A DNA stretch of 64,000 nucleotides from assembly GCA_032622095.1 (NCBI GenBank), contig CP136061.1, positions 259,562,077-259,626,076 of the forward strand. The letters are read 5' to 3'. The translations under genes and the position numbers were made by a program. This DNA comes from Siphonodentalium dalli. Taxonomy: Eukaryota; Mollusca; Scaphopoda; Gadilida; Siphonodentaliidae. The notes under the pieces are model-generated. The model had not been told where the DNA came from and did not search any database. It saw only the letters and a program-made list of their open reading frames with translations. Positions 47,124-57,510 of this stretch are shown in pieces. Position 1 is the first letter of the stretch. Each line of letters starts with the position of its first letter.

Positions 47124-47698
47124 TATCACAGATGAGATAAGTGAAGGTGATTATCTCAAAGATACATGAAGTGGCAGAACTTGATGGATCTAAGTAACAC
47201 ACCCCCCCCCCCCCCCCCTGTATACAGTTTATTTGACAAATTCTTCGAAAATTACTAACTGAATGTGTAAAAGGTTACCATGCACCTAAGTTTCTTCTCA
47301 GTTCATCAGAAATGTTTGTAAGTGGCTTGAATTCAGTGAAATTCTGGAATCCGAAACAAAATAGTGAGCATTGACTGGAAAACGTGTATTGCGTTATATA
47401 TCACTTGTAACTATTTTAATTTCATTCACATCTTTCTCTTCATTTAATCATCAATTTTATGTAGTAACTTAAACATTCCATGATCTACAGATGCAATTTT
47501 TATGCAACCGCTGATTAAAAATTTAAAACCGGCACAAGCAAATTGATAAAAAATTTACCGAAAAATATAAGAAACAAAACACGCATTATTAGCACTATAT
47601 CACCAAGTTTGTTTGGAAATGCTCAGTGTATGTACCTCTTACCTAATTATGTGTACATAATTTTGGGGTTTGAATGAGCCAGGTCTGTTTGAACACTT

Positions 47699-47914
47699 AT
47701 GTCTGATTGTCATAACATTTCAGAGCCGATGGACATGTTGTTACTGCAGGGAATTTATACTGATACACCTATGTCTGATTGTCATAACATTTCAGAGCCG
47801 ATGGACATGTTGTTACTGCAGGGAATTTATACTGATACACCTATATCTGATTGTCATAACATTTCAGAGCCGATGGACATGTCGTTACTGCAGGGGATTT
47901 ATACAGATACACCT
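47699..47914 (+). repeat. 72-bp exon-edge repeat, 3 units, acceptor-bearing
   Basis: Three units of 'atgtctgattgtcataacat' + 'ttcag|AGCCGATGGACATG' + 45 further bases, starting at 47699, 47771 and 47843. Each carries the complete 'cataacatttcag' acceptor. 72 bp is 24 codons, and the unit has no stop in the CPED1 frame. Confidence 0.93.
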
Positions 47915-48057
47915 ATGCCGCTGTCACCACCGTTTCATCCAGATATCATGGAGTATAAAGCTGTTGTGCCATATGATATGATACTTCTCAGTATTTGGGC
48001 ACATGCTAAAGGATGTAGCTGTGCTGCCCGGATCGAAGAAAAACATAATGATGCAAT
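47724..48057 (+). CDS. CPED1: CPED1 exon 10, triplicated acceptor
   Basis: Three possible starts (47724, 47796, 47868) give exons of 334, 262 or 190 nt, all in the correct phase (exon 9 supplies the first base of a Lys codon). The donor is 'GATGCAAT|gtgagt'. The shortest form encodes 'PMDMSLLQGIYTDTPMPLSP', 'PFHPDIMEYKAVVPYDMILL' and 'SIWAHAKGCSCAARIEEKHN'. The Y-K-A-V-V-P-Y-D strand pattern is the start of the cadherin-like beta-sandwich in this protein family. Upstream acceptors would add 24 or 48 residues of repeat, including 'MSDCHNISE' with an extra sequon (NIS). Which acceptor is used cannot be told from sequence. Confidence 0.85.
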
Positions 48058-48137
48058 GTGAGTTTTTAATCTGTTTCATGATGAAGACTATTCCATAAGA
48101 GACATATTACTTTAAAGGAAATTAATAATATGTGACC

Positions 48138-48571
48138 CGCCATATCAAATCCAGTCGTAAGTCGGGATTTTTTTACCCTGTGCCAATGCATTCTCTTATA
48201 TATGCGAGTCGACCATAGGTCGCCTCGCATATATAAGAGAATGCATTGGCCTAACAATTTTAATAATTTTTTCTTGTATTCTTTAACAATTTTATAATTT
48301 CACCCATGCAGAGCCCCAGACAAACATGAGCAGACGACACTCTTCCATATGCTTCTATATATGTGTGGGGCTCCCTGCAGGATAATGAATGTTTTTTATT
48401 TTATGTCCTAAAAATTTTAAGAAACATTTATTTTAAAAAAATGATAAAAAATTGTTAGGCCAATGCATTCTCTTATATATGCGAGGCGACCTATGGTCGA
48501 CTCTCATATATAAGAGAATGCATTGGCACAGGGTAAAAAAATCCAGACTTACGACTGGATTTGATATGGCG
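48138..48571. mobile_element. MITE, CGCCATATCAAATCCAGTCG family
   Basis: Ends 'catatcaaatccagtcgtaa' / 'ttacgactggatttgatatg' are inverted. Inside are two 'ccaatgcattctcttatata' hairpins and, between them, an 'agccccagacaaacatgagc' ... 'tgtggggctccctgcagg' hairpin. This is the full version of fragments at 33633, 41108 and 50461. Confidence 0.85.
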
Positions 48572-49211
48572 AGTCACATATGGTTTGGGTTACAATTCAG
48601 AAAACATTGGGCAATGTCAATCTATATTTTCATGTACTTGTTGATGATAGTTGTTTTACAGACTGTTATGTTATTTCGCATGAACCAACTTCAAACGCAT
48701 TGAGTGCCTTTAAAGATCTATGCTCCGATTTGACACTAAATTACTAAAAAAAAATCCTAAGCCTATATTCAGCTTACCAGGTGACGAAAATGGAAAATAC
48801 TTGCAATCACCATCATTCGTATGACACAGGTATCGCGGAAATCCACCAAATAATCCATAAGTAATACATTGAAAATTATCACAAAAGCTCGCTCTTTATT
48901 ATCTACCACTTCCGATAACCCATGGTTGAGATATATGAGCGACGCAGAGAAATCCAACTTTTTTGAGCATCCGCACGGCCCGAAAGACGGACAGACGCAT
49001 GTAATGGGGGTATAATTATAACAAAGTCAATCTATATTTCATGTACTTGTTGATGATAGTTGTTTTAAAGACTGTTGTTATTTCGCATGAACCCACGACG
49101 AACGCCTTAAGTCCCTTTAATTTATAAAGATATAATGGGCACATTTTTGCTTTCAGATATCTGAGGGTCTGGTAAGTAATAACATCTGTAAATCTCGTTC
49201 TTGTTTTTCAG
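48572..49211. other. Intron 10, 3' part
   Basis: Bases about 48610-48720 and 49020-49130 are a diverged direct duplication ('gtcaatctatattt(t)catg', 'acttgttgatgatagttgtt'). Confidence 0.6.
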
Positions 49212-49389
49212 TCCATCAAGGGTATCGATAGGTCTCGGTGAGAACAGGGTAGTGATATATATTGTGGATCTTGCTCATCAGGAACCGTGGATTATCAGCT
49301 CCTATGTTGTCTATATTACAAGGCAACCCAGCGGACACACTAAACCATTCATTCCAAGTGTACCACACCAAGTCTGTACCTTAAAGCAA
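49212..49389 (+). CDS. CPED1: CPED1 exon 11, cadherin-like beta-sandwich
   Basis: Acceptor 'gtttttcag|TCC' and donor 'AAGCAA|gtaagt' bracket 178 nt, phase 2 to 0. 'VSIGLGENRVVIYIVD' followed by 'ISSYVVYITR' matches the cadherin-like beta-sandwich pattern '..L..G.N.I.I.V......YTI.I.R' (Pfam-type cadherin-like repeat, named from memory). It ends 'QPSGHTKPFIPSVPHQVCTL' with one Cys. This is the clearest domain marker linking the gene to CPED1 besides the esterase. Confidence 0.9.
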
Positions 49390-49490
49390 GTAAGTCAAAC
49401 TTATGTCTCATAAAAAATACACGGCTCATTTCACACCCGTCATGTGATAAATTATATATGGTCAGAATCTGTGAATCAGCAAGGGTTAGC

Positions 49491-49742
49491 TTAACCCTTT
49501 ACCCAACAAACCAGCCAAAACCGGCCAAATAAAGCTTCAACAGCCTAAAATATCTTCGGCCTGTCTCAATAGAACCATACAAATATGGATATCAGTGGAA
49601 CAGGCTCATTGACCACATTGTGATGGTTATAGTTATACCCTGTGCCAACGCATTCTCTTATATATGCGAGTCGACCATAGGTCGACTCGCATATATAAGA
49701 GAATGCATTGGCACAGGGCCGTTCTGTTGGGTAAAGGGTTAA
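49491..49742 (-). mobile_element. MITE, TTAACCCTTTACCCAACA family, copy 10 (one hairpin)
   Basis: Both ends intact, but the spacer and one hairpin are missing: a single 'caacgcattctcttatatat' / 'tatataagagaatgcattgg' palindrome remains. Probably an internal deletion between the two hairpins. Confidence 0.85.
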
Positions 49743-50460
49743 CATATAATATTAAGATGTTGTCAATAATATCCATTAAATTTACATAGTAGTGTTATAC
49801 CAACAAGCATATGATGTTAAGATGTGGTCGATTCTAATAAATTTACATAGTAGTACCAACAAGCTAGTATTATAGTAAAATTTGGATTATGTTAGGAGTA
49901 AGATATGTAGTTGAGCCATCTGCCTGTCTGTTCACCCGGCAACACAAATGTTGTGCATTACACATTATACACTAGCTGGTTGAGGGATCTTGATGTCCTT
50001 CTGTATGTATTGTGAGGGATCTTGATGTCCTTCTGTATGTATTGTGATGGATCAGTATGGGGAAAATGATATCCATGTCTCGCATGTTTCTTCACCCATC
50101 CCTACTAGTATTATGGCCCAAGTTGGCTCTTATGTACAATTTGTCTTGTAACTTTACATCACTTGTCAAATTATTATGTCCTTGGGTATGGCTATAGAGC
50201 AGCGTGGGGGGGGGGAAATATTTGCATATCACAGATTTCCACCACGAGTTGAGGCCTGTGTTGGACGTAGAAAACAATTTAAACATAAAGATGACCTGTT
50301 CGATTTGATTAAACAACCATTTGTAGATCATCTATATCATATAATAATTGGATCGGACCCATTAATAGCAGGTTTTGTATATTGACTTTCAAAGTAGGAA
50401 TTTTTAACAAGATTTATCTATTTAATAACAAGACTTCTATGCTATATGTTAAAGGTACTC
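49743..50460. other. Intron 11, middle
   Basis: A 38-bp direct duplication lies at about 49983-50060 ('gagggatcttgatgtccttc', 'tgtatgtattgtg'). Otherwise unrecognised. Confidence 0.5.
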
Positions 50461-50881
50461 AATCCGATATGGTCGTAAGTCTGGATTTTTTTACCCTGTG
50501 CCAATGCATTCTCTTATATATGCGAGTCGACCATAGGTCGCCTCGCATATATAAGAGAATGCATTGGCCTAACAATTGTTTACAATTTTAATAATTTTTT
50601 CTTGTATTCTTTAACAATTTTATAATTTCACCCATACAGAGCCCCAGACAAACATGAGCAGACGACACTCTTCTATATGCTTCTATATATGTGTGGGGCT
50701 CCCTGCAGGGTAATGGATGTTTTTTATTTTATGTTCTAAAAATTGTAAGAATCATTTATTTAAACAAAATTATAAAAAATTGTTAGGCCAATGCATTCTC
50801 TTATATATGCGAGGCGACCTGTGCATTGGCACAGGGTATATGGGTTGATACAAAAATCGGACCTGGCACTGAAAGGGTTAA
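50461..50881. mobile_element. Chimeric hairpin MITE with two different ends
   Basis: The left end is a diverged 'aatccgatatggtcgtaagt' (48138 family), but the right end is 'cggacctggcactgaaaggg' + 'ttaa' (the 16514 family). The interior has the shared hairpins; the right hairpin is collapsed ('gcgaggcgacctgtgcattg'). Confidence 0.78.
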
Positions 50882-51257
50882 TAACAAGACTTCTATGCTT
50901 TAAAGGTACTCATTCCTATATGGTGGTCCCATATCATCAGATTCCAACAAACACAACGATTTATAAAATGCCACTCCAGAATTGATTATTTGCCCAAAAA
51001 TAATGCTAACCATGGTCAACTATAGTATAAAATTGCTCAAAACATGTTATTTATCAACATTTTGTCCAACGAAAAAAGCCACTTGATTTTAGAGTTATCT
51101 ATCTTCATCTGCAATTTGATCCGAGACCGTCTTCTCTTTGACCTATTACTGGGCCACTAACATTATCAGTAGTGAAAAATAGTAAATTATCGATATCTGA
51201 TCACTCTGAACTTTGATGGGTAGGTTCCGAAGCCAAGGAAATAGTCATTTGTGAGTG

Positions 51258-51496
51258 TTAACCCTTTGAGTGCCAGGTCGATTTTTGTATCAACACATAT
51301 ACCCTGTGCCAATGCATTCTCTTATATATGCGAGTCGACCATAGGTCGCCTCGCATATATAAGAGAATGCATTGTCCTAACAATTTTTTTTTTTTTTTTT
51401 TTTTTACAATTTTAATAATTTATTCTCATATTCTTTAACAGACTTACTTTGTAGGTTTAGAGCCGATGAGATCAGCCCCTGGCACTCAAAGGGTTA
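51258..51496 (+). mobile_element. MITE, TTAACCCTTTGAGTGCCAGG family, copy next to exon 12
   Basis: Ends 'ttaaccctttgagtgccagg' / 'ccctggcactcaaagggtta'. One 'caatgcattctcttatatat' hairpin and a T run (51386-51404). It ends only 36 bp before the exon 12 start, so its right end is within the acceptor region. Confidence 0.85.
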
Positions 51497-51532
51497 ATTC
51501 GGCTTATGCATCTTTGAATATTGTCGTTGTAG

Positions 51533-51659
51533 GAGTGCAACCTCATGTTTAATCCGAGAGACTCGTGTGGTTTGAAGAAGCTACCGATGTACAGTTCATG
51601 GATGAGTACTCTGGCCCATGTTAATTCCCTGCCGTCCTGCACGCACGGGCATGTACCAG
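51533..51659 (+). CDS. CPED1: CPED1 exon 12 with duplicated donor
   Basis: Acceptor 'attgtcgttgtag|GAG' and donor 'GTACCAG|gtaagg' bracket 127 nt, phase 0 to 1. Encodes 'ECNLMFNPRDSCGLKKLP', 'MYSSWMSTLAHVNSLPSC' and 'THGHVPG'. Three Cys; this is the link between the cadherin-like and PC-esterase domains. Its last 55 nt are the exon-derived part of the 105-bp array that follows. Confidence 0.87.
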
Positions 51660-54600
51660 GTAAGGACTATATAGCCAGATAGGGCCACCTTTTTAACCCT
51701 TTCATTAACAGTACTCCGGCCCATGTTAATTCACTGCCATCGTGCTCCCACGGGCATGTACCAGGTAAGGACTATATAGCCAGATAGGGCCACCTTTTTA
51801 ACCCTTTCATTAACAGTACTCCGGCCCATGTTAATTCACTGCCATCGTGCTCCCACGGGCATGTACCAGGTAAGGACTATATAGCCAGATAGGGCCACCT
51901 TTTAAACCCTTTCATTAACAGTACTCTGGCCCATGTTAATTCACTGCCATCTTGCTCATATGGACATGTACCAGGTAAGGACTATATAGCCAGATAGGGC
52001 CACCTTTTTAACCCTTTCATTAACAGTACTCTGGCCCATGTTAATTCACTGCCATCGTGCTCCCACGGGCATGTACCAGGTAAGGACTATATAGCCAGAT
52101 TGGTCCACCTTTTTAACCCTTTCATTAACAGTACTCTGGCCCATGTTAATTCCCTGCCGTCGTGCTCCCACGGACATGTACCAGGTAAGGACTATATAGC
52201 CAGATAGGGCCACATTTTTAACCCTTTCATTAACAGTACTCTGGCCCATGTTAATTCCCTGCCGTCGTGCTCCCACGGACATGTACCAGGTAAGGACTAT
52301 ATAGCCAGATAGGGCCACCTTTTTAACCCTTTCATTAACAGTACTCTGGCCCATGTTAATTCACTGCCGTCGTGCTCGCACGGACATGTACCAGGTAAGG
52401 ACTATATAGCCAGATAGGGCCACCTTTTTAACCCTTTTATTAACAGTACTTTGGCCCATGTTAATTCACTGCCATCATGCTCCCACGGACATGTACCAGG
52501 TAAGGACTATATAGCCAGATTGGTCCACCTTTTTAACCCTTTTATTAACAGTACTCTGGCCCATGTTAATTCCCTGCCGTCATGCTCACACGGACATGTA
52601 CCAGGTAAGGACTATATAGCCAGATAGGGCCACCTTTTTAACCCTTTCATTAACAGTACTCTGGCCCATATTAATTCCCTGCCATCGTGCTCACGCGGGC
52701 ATGTACCAGGTAAGGACTATATAGCCAGATAGGGCCACCTTTTTAACCCTTTCATTAACAGTACTCTGGCCCATGTTAATTCACTGCCATCATGCTCATA
52801 TGGACATGTACCAGGTAAGGACTATATAGCCAGATAGGGCCACCTTTTAAACCCTTTCATTAACAGTACTCTGGCCCATGTTAATTCACTGCCGTCATGT
52901 ACGCACGGGCATGTACCAGGTAAGGACTATATAGCTAGATAGACCACCTTTTTAACCATTTCATTAACAGTACTCTGGGCCATGTTAATTCCCTGTCATC
53001 ATGCTCACGCGGACATGTACCAGGTAAGGACTATATAGCCAGATAGGGCCACATTTTTAACCCTTTCATTAACAGTACTCTGGCCCATGTTAATTCACTG
53101 CCATCGTGCTCCCACGGGCATGTACCAGGTAAGGACTATATAGCCAGATAGGGCCACCTTTTTAACCCTTTCATTAACAGTACTCTGGCCCATGTTAATT
53201 CACTGCCGTCGTGCTCGCACGGACATGTACCAGGTAAGGACTATATAGCCAGATAGGGCCACCTTTTTAACCCTTTCATTATGGTACTCTGGCCCATGTT
53301 AATTCACTGCCGTCATGCTCCCACGGACATGTACCAGGTAAGGACTACATGTATATAGCCAGATAGGGCCACCTTTTTAACCCTTTCATTAACAGTACTC
53401 TGGCCCATGTTAATTCACTGCCGTCATGCTCCCACGGACATGTACCAGGTAAGGACTATATAGCCAGATAGGGCCACCTTTTAAACCCTTTCATTAACAG
53501 TACTTTGGCCCATGTTAATTCACTGCCGTCGTGCTCCCACGGACATGTACCAGGTAAGGACTATATAGCCAGATAGGGCCACCTTTTAAACCCTTTCATT
53601 AACAGTACTCTGGCCCATGTTAATTCACTGCCGTCATGTACGCACGGGCATGTACCAGGTAAGGACTATATAGCCAGATAGGTCCACCTTTTTAACCCTT
53701 TCATTAACAGTACTCTGGCCCATGTTAATTCCCTGCCATCGTGCTCACGCGGGCATGTACCAGGTAAGGACTATATAGCCAGATAGTGCCACCTTTTTAA
53801 CCCTTTCATTAACAGTACTCTGGCCCATGTTAATTCACTGCCGTCGTGCTCGCACGGACATGTACCAGGTAAGGACTATATAGCCAGATAGGGCCACCTT
53901 TTTAACCCTTTCATTAACAGTACTCTGGCCCATGTTAATTCACTGCCGTCATGCTCCCACGGACATGTACCAGGTAAGGACTATATAGCCAGATAGGGCC
54001 ACCTTTTTAACCCTTTCATTAACAGTACTCTGGCCCATATTAATTCCCTGCCATCGTGCTCACATGGACATGTACAAGGTAAGGACTATATAGCCAGATT
54101 GGTCCACCTTTTTAACCCTTTCATTAACAGTACTCTGGCCCATGTTAATTCACTGCCGTCATGCTCCCACGGGCATGTACCAGGTAAGGACTATATAGCC
54201 AGATAGGGCCACATTTTTAACCCTTTCATTAACAGTACTCTGGCCCATGTTAATTCACTGCCATCATGCTCCCACGGACATGTACAAGGTAAGGACTATA
54301 TAGCCAGATAGGGCCACCTTTTTAACCCTTTCATTAACAGTACTCTGGCCCATGTTAATTCACTGCCGTCGTGCTCCCATGGACATGTACCAGGTAAGGA
54401 CTATATAGCCAGATAGGGCCACCTTTTTAACCCTTTCATTAACAGTACTCTGGCCCATGTTAATTCCCTGCCGTCGTGCTCCCATGGACATGTACCAGGT
54501 AAGGACTATATAGCCAGATAGGGCCACCTTTTTAACCCTTTCATTAACAGTACTCTGGCCCATATTAATTCCCTGCCATCGTGCTCACGCGGGCATGTAC

Positions 54601-54951
54601 CAGGTAAGGACTATATAGCCAGATAGGGCCACCTTTTTAACCCTATCATTAACAGTACTCTGGCTCATGTTAATTCACTGCCGTCATGCTCACATGGACA
54701 TGTACCAGGTAAGGACTATATAGCCTGATAGGGCCACCTTTTTAACCCTTTCATTAACAGTACTCTGGCCCATGTTAATTCCCTGCCGTCATGCACGCAC
54801 GGACATGTTCAAGGTAAGGACTATATAGCCAGATTGGTCCACCTTTTTAACCCTTTCATTAACAGTACTCTGGCCCATGTTAATTCACTGCCGTCGTGCT
54901 CCCACGGACATGTACCAGGTAAGGACTATATAGCCAGATTGGGCCACCTTT
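51605..54951 (+). repeat. 105-bp exon-edge minisatellite, 32 units
   Basis: Unit = the last 55 nt of exon 12, 'gtaaggactatatagccaga' and 30 further intron bases ending 'aaccctttcattaac'. Donors recur every ~105 bp from 51660 to 54919 (31 intervals, a few with small indels such as near 53280 and 53347). Each downstream unit carries an acceptor-like 'tttttaaccctttcattaacag' before the exon-derived 53 nt. Variation is scattered (gtgctc/atgctc, cccacgg/cacgcgg, ctccgg/ctctgg). Confidence 0.95.
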
Positions 54952-55206
54952 TTAACCCTTTCATGACTGGAGCTGCTCTGATGCAGTACTAAAGATCCTG
55001 TGTCCGTACATTCTCTTATATATGCGAGTCTCCCATAGAGAGCCTTATATATATAAGATAATGCAATGGCTTACAAGGTTCAGGTAAATATTGTTTGGCC
55101 AATGCATTCTCTTATATATGCGAGGCTCCCTATATATAAGGGAATGCATTGGCACAGGTTTTTCACAAAATTTTAGGAAGCTCCATGCAGTCATAAAAGG
55201 GTCAAC
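54952..55206. mobile_element. MITE, TTAACCCTTTCATGAC family, at the end of the 105-bp array
   Basis: Starts 'ttaaccctttcatgactgga' and ends 'gctccatgcagtcataaaag'. Two diverged hairpins. Its left end is the source of the 'aaccctttcat' that closes every unit of the 105-bp array. Confidence 0.85.
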
Positions 55207-55245
55207 AGTATTAAATAAATATTGGTATCTGTCTTGTTTTTACTT

Positions 55246-56590
55246 TCGCTATGATTACCGGTGATCCATGGTGTGTCACAGTGATGTATGGTCATATATA
55301 GAAAGTTTGCTATGATTACCGGTGATCTATGGTGTGTCTTGGTGATGTATGGTCATATATAGAAGGTTCGCTCTGTGATTACCGGTGATCTATGGTGTGT
55401 CGCAGTGATGTATGGTCATATATAGAAGGTTCTCTGTGATTACCGGTGATCTATGGTGTGTCATGGTGATGTATGGTCATATATAGAAGGTTCGCTATGA
55501 TTACCGGTGATCTATGGTGTGTCATGGTGATGTATGGTCATATATAGAAGGTTCGCTATGATTACCGGTGATCCATGGTGTGTCGCAGTGATGTATGGTC
55601 ATATATAGAAGGTTCGCTATGATTACCGGTGATCTATGGTGTGTCGCAGTGATGTATGGTCATATATAAAAGGTTCGCTATGATTACCGGTGATCCATGG
55701 TGTGTCGCAGTGATGTATGGTCATATATAGAAGGTTCGCTATGATTACCGGTGATCCATGGTGTGTCGCAGTGATGTATGGTCATATATAAAAGGTTCGC
55801 TATGATTACCGGTGATCCATGGTGTGTCGCAGTGATGTATGGTCATATATAAAAGGTTCCCTATGATTACCGGTGATCTATGGTGTGTCGCAGTGATGTA
55901 TGGTCATATATAGAAGGTTCGCTATGATTACCGGTGATCTATGGTGTGTCGCAGTGATGTATGGTCATATATAGAAGGTTCGCTATGATTACCGGTGATC
56001 TATGGTGTGTCGCAGTGATGTATGGTCATATATAGAAGGTTCGCTATGATTACCGGTGATCTATGGTGTGTCATGGTGATGTATGGTCATATATAGAAGG
56101 TTCTCTGTGATTACCGGTGATCTATTGTGTGTCGCAGTGATGTATGGTCATATATAGAAAGTTCGCTATGATTACCGGTGATCTATGGTGTGTCATGGTG
56201 ATGTATGGTCATATATAGAAGGTTCGCTCTGTGATTACCGGTGATCTATGGTGTGTCGCAGTGATGTATGGTCATATATAGAAGGTTCGCTCTGTGATTA
56301 CTGGTGATCTATGGTGTGTCATGGTGATGTATGGTCATATATAGAAGGTTCTATGTGATTATCGGTTATCTATGGTGTGTCGCAGTGATGTATGGTCATA
56401 TATAAAAGGTTCGCTATGATTATCGGTTATCTATGGTGTGTCGCAGTGATGTATGGTCATATATAAAAGGTTCGCTCTGTGATTACTGGTGATCTATGGT
56501 GTGTTGCAGTGATGCAGTATGGTCATATATAGAAGGTTCGCTATGATTACCGGTGATATATGGTGTGTCGCGGTGATTACCGGTGATCTA
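55246..56590. repeat. 61-bp minisatellite, about 22 copies
   Basis: Unit 'ttcgctatgattaccggtga' + 'tctatggtgtgtcgcagtga' + 'tgtatggtcatatatagaag' + 'g'. Variants: 'gtgtcgcag' vs 'gtgtcatgg', 'gctctgtgatt' vs 'gctatgatt', 'atagaagg' vs 'ataaaagg'. No exon-derived part is visible, unlike the preceding array. Confidence 0.93.
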
Positions 56591-57054
56591 TGGTGTGTGT
56601 TTGGATAAAACTGTCAACACCAAGTTGATGACACCACAGCGCTCACTAATACTCACCACTCATGCTTTCTGCAGTTCCAAACTGCCAGATTTGGACATGA
56701 ATTTAATTCTGCGGCAGAGTTTTCTGTGTAAATTGCCCATATCATACACCGTATGCAAGTACCAGGCCTTAAGATTTGACGATAGTCACCGAATTGATTC
56801 TCGTATTGATTCTCGCGAAACCTTTCAATTTTCAGTGCTTTATGACTAACTTGATTCAGCATTTGATTCTCGCAAAATTAAATGCATTTTGAGCCCTGAA
56901 GCAGTCATTGTCTCCAGTGTGTTCTAATTCGATGAACCGCGCATATCATGCGGCATGCCCCATCGAAAAAGGCATGTACATGTATTGGCACTATTTTGTT
57001 CATACATCATAATCAGACCAGGAGACCTAGATTTTTCCTTTGTATAATTTGCAG
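56591..57054. other. Intron 12, 3' part
   Basis: Bases 56780-56880 contain repeated 'gattctcg(c/t)' motifs. No exon recognised. Confidence 0.45.
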
Positions 57055-57191
57055 GTCAGTGGCTAGTGCCTTGTGTTAGTTGTGAACAAGAACATAGTTG
57101 CTATTGGAAACAAGCGGTATGGCAACCAGAGACATGCAGATACCATACCCTGGCAAGGGCAACAGTGAAGAAATGTTTGCATGGTAAAAAG
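57055..57191 (+). CDS. CPED1: CPED1 exon 13, start of PC-esterase domain
   Basis: Acceptor 'tataatttgcag|GTC' and donor 'GGTAAAAAG|gtatgc' bracket 137 nt, phase 1 to 0. 'VPCVSCEQEHSCYW' then 'WQPETCRYHTLARATVKKCL' and 'HGKK'. Five Cys and the 'W.P..C.Y' pattern are what precedes the GDS strand in PC-esterase proteins (the exon runs straight into VLFIGDS of exon 14). Confidence 0.9.
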
Positions 57192-57502
57192 GTATGCAAA
57201 ATAATTTTTATAGGTGTATTTATCATTTTACCATTACACAAATTCTTATTGGACCATCCGTCATTGGATATAAGCCAAACATTCAGCATGATCCAAGGAA
57301 TAACATAAAGTAATATAATTAACAATTCAAATATAAATATTAAATAAATAAATATATAAAATGAAAGAAACCATTAGAACAGAACCATTTAATACAGGCA
57401 ATACATGCATTAGAAAAGCATAGACTATCCTTCCTACCACGCAGTAGAGCCGGACTGGCAATTATAAAATGTGTAACATAAAGTGGATAGCATATGGTGA
57501 AG
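57192..57502. other. Intron 13, 5' part
   Basis: AT-rich; nothing recognised. Confidence 0.5.
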
Positions 57503-57510
57503 CAATTATT

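Noticed and set aside
52046-52354. Minus-strand ORFs with 'MGQSTVNERVKKVALSGY' repeats
   Set aside because: They are the reverse strand of the 105-bp array, open only because the unit is divisible by three.
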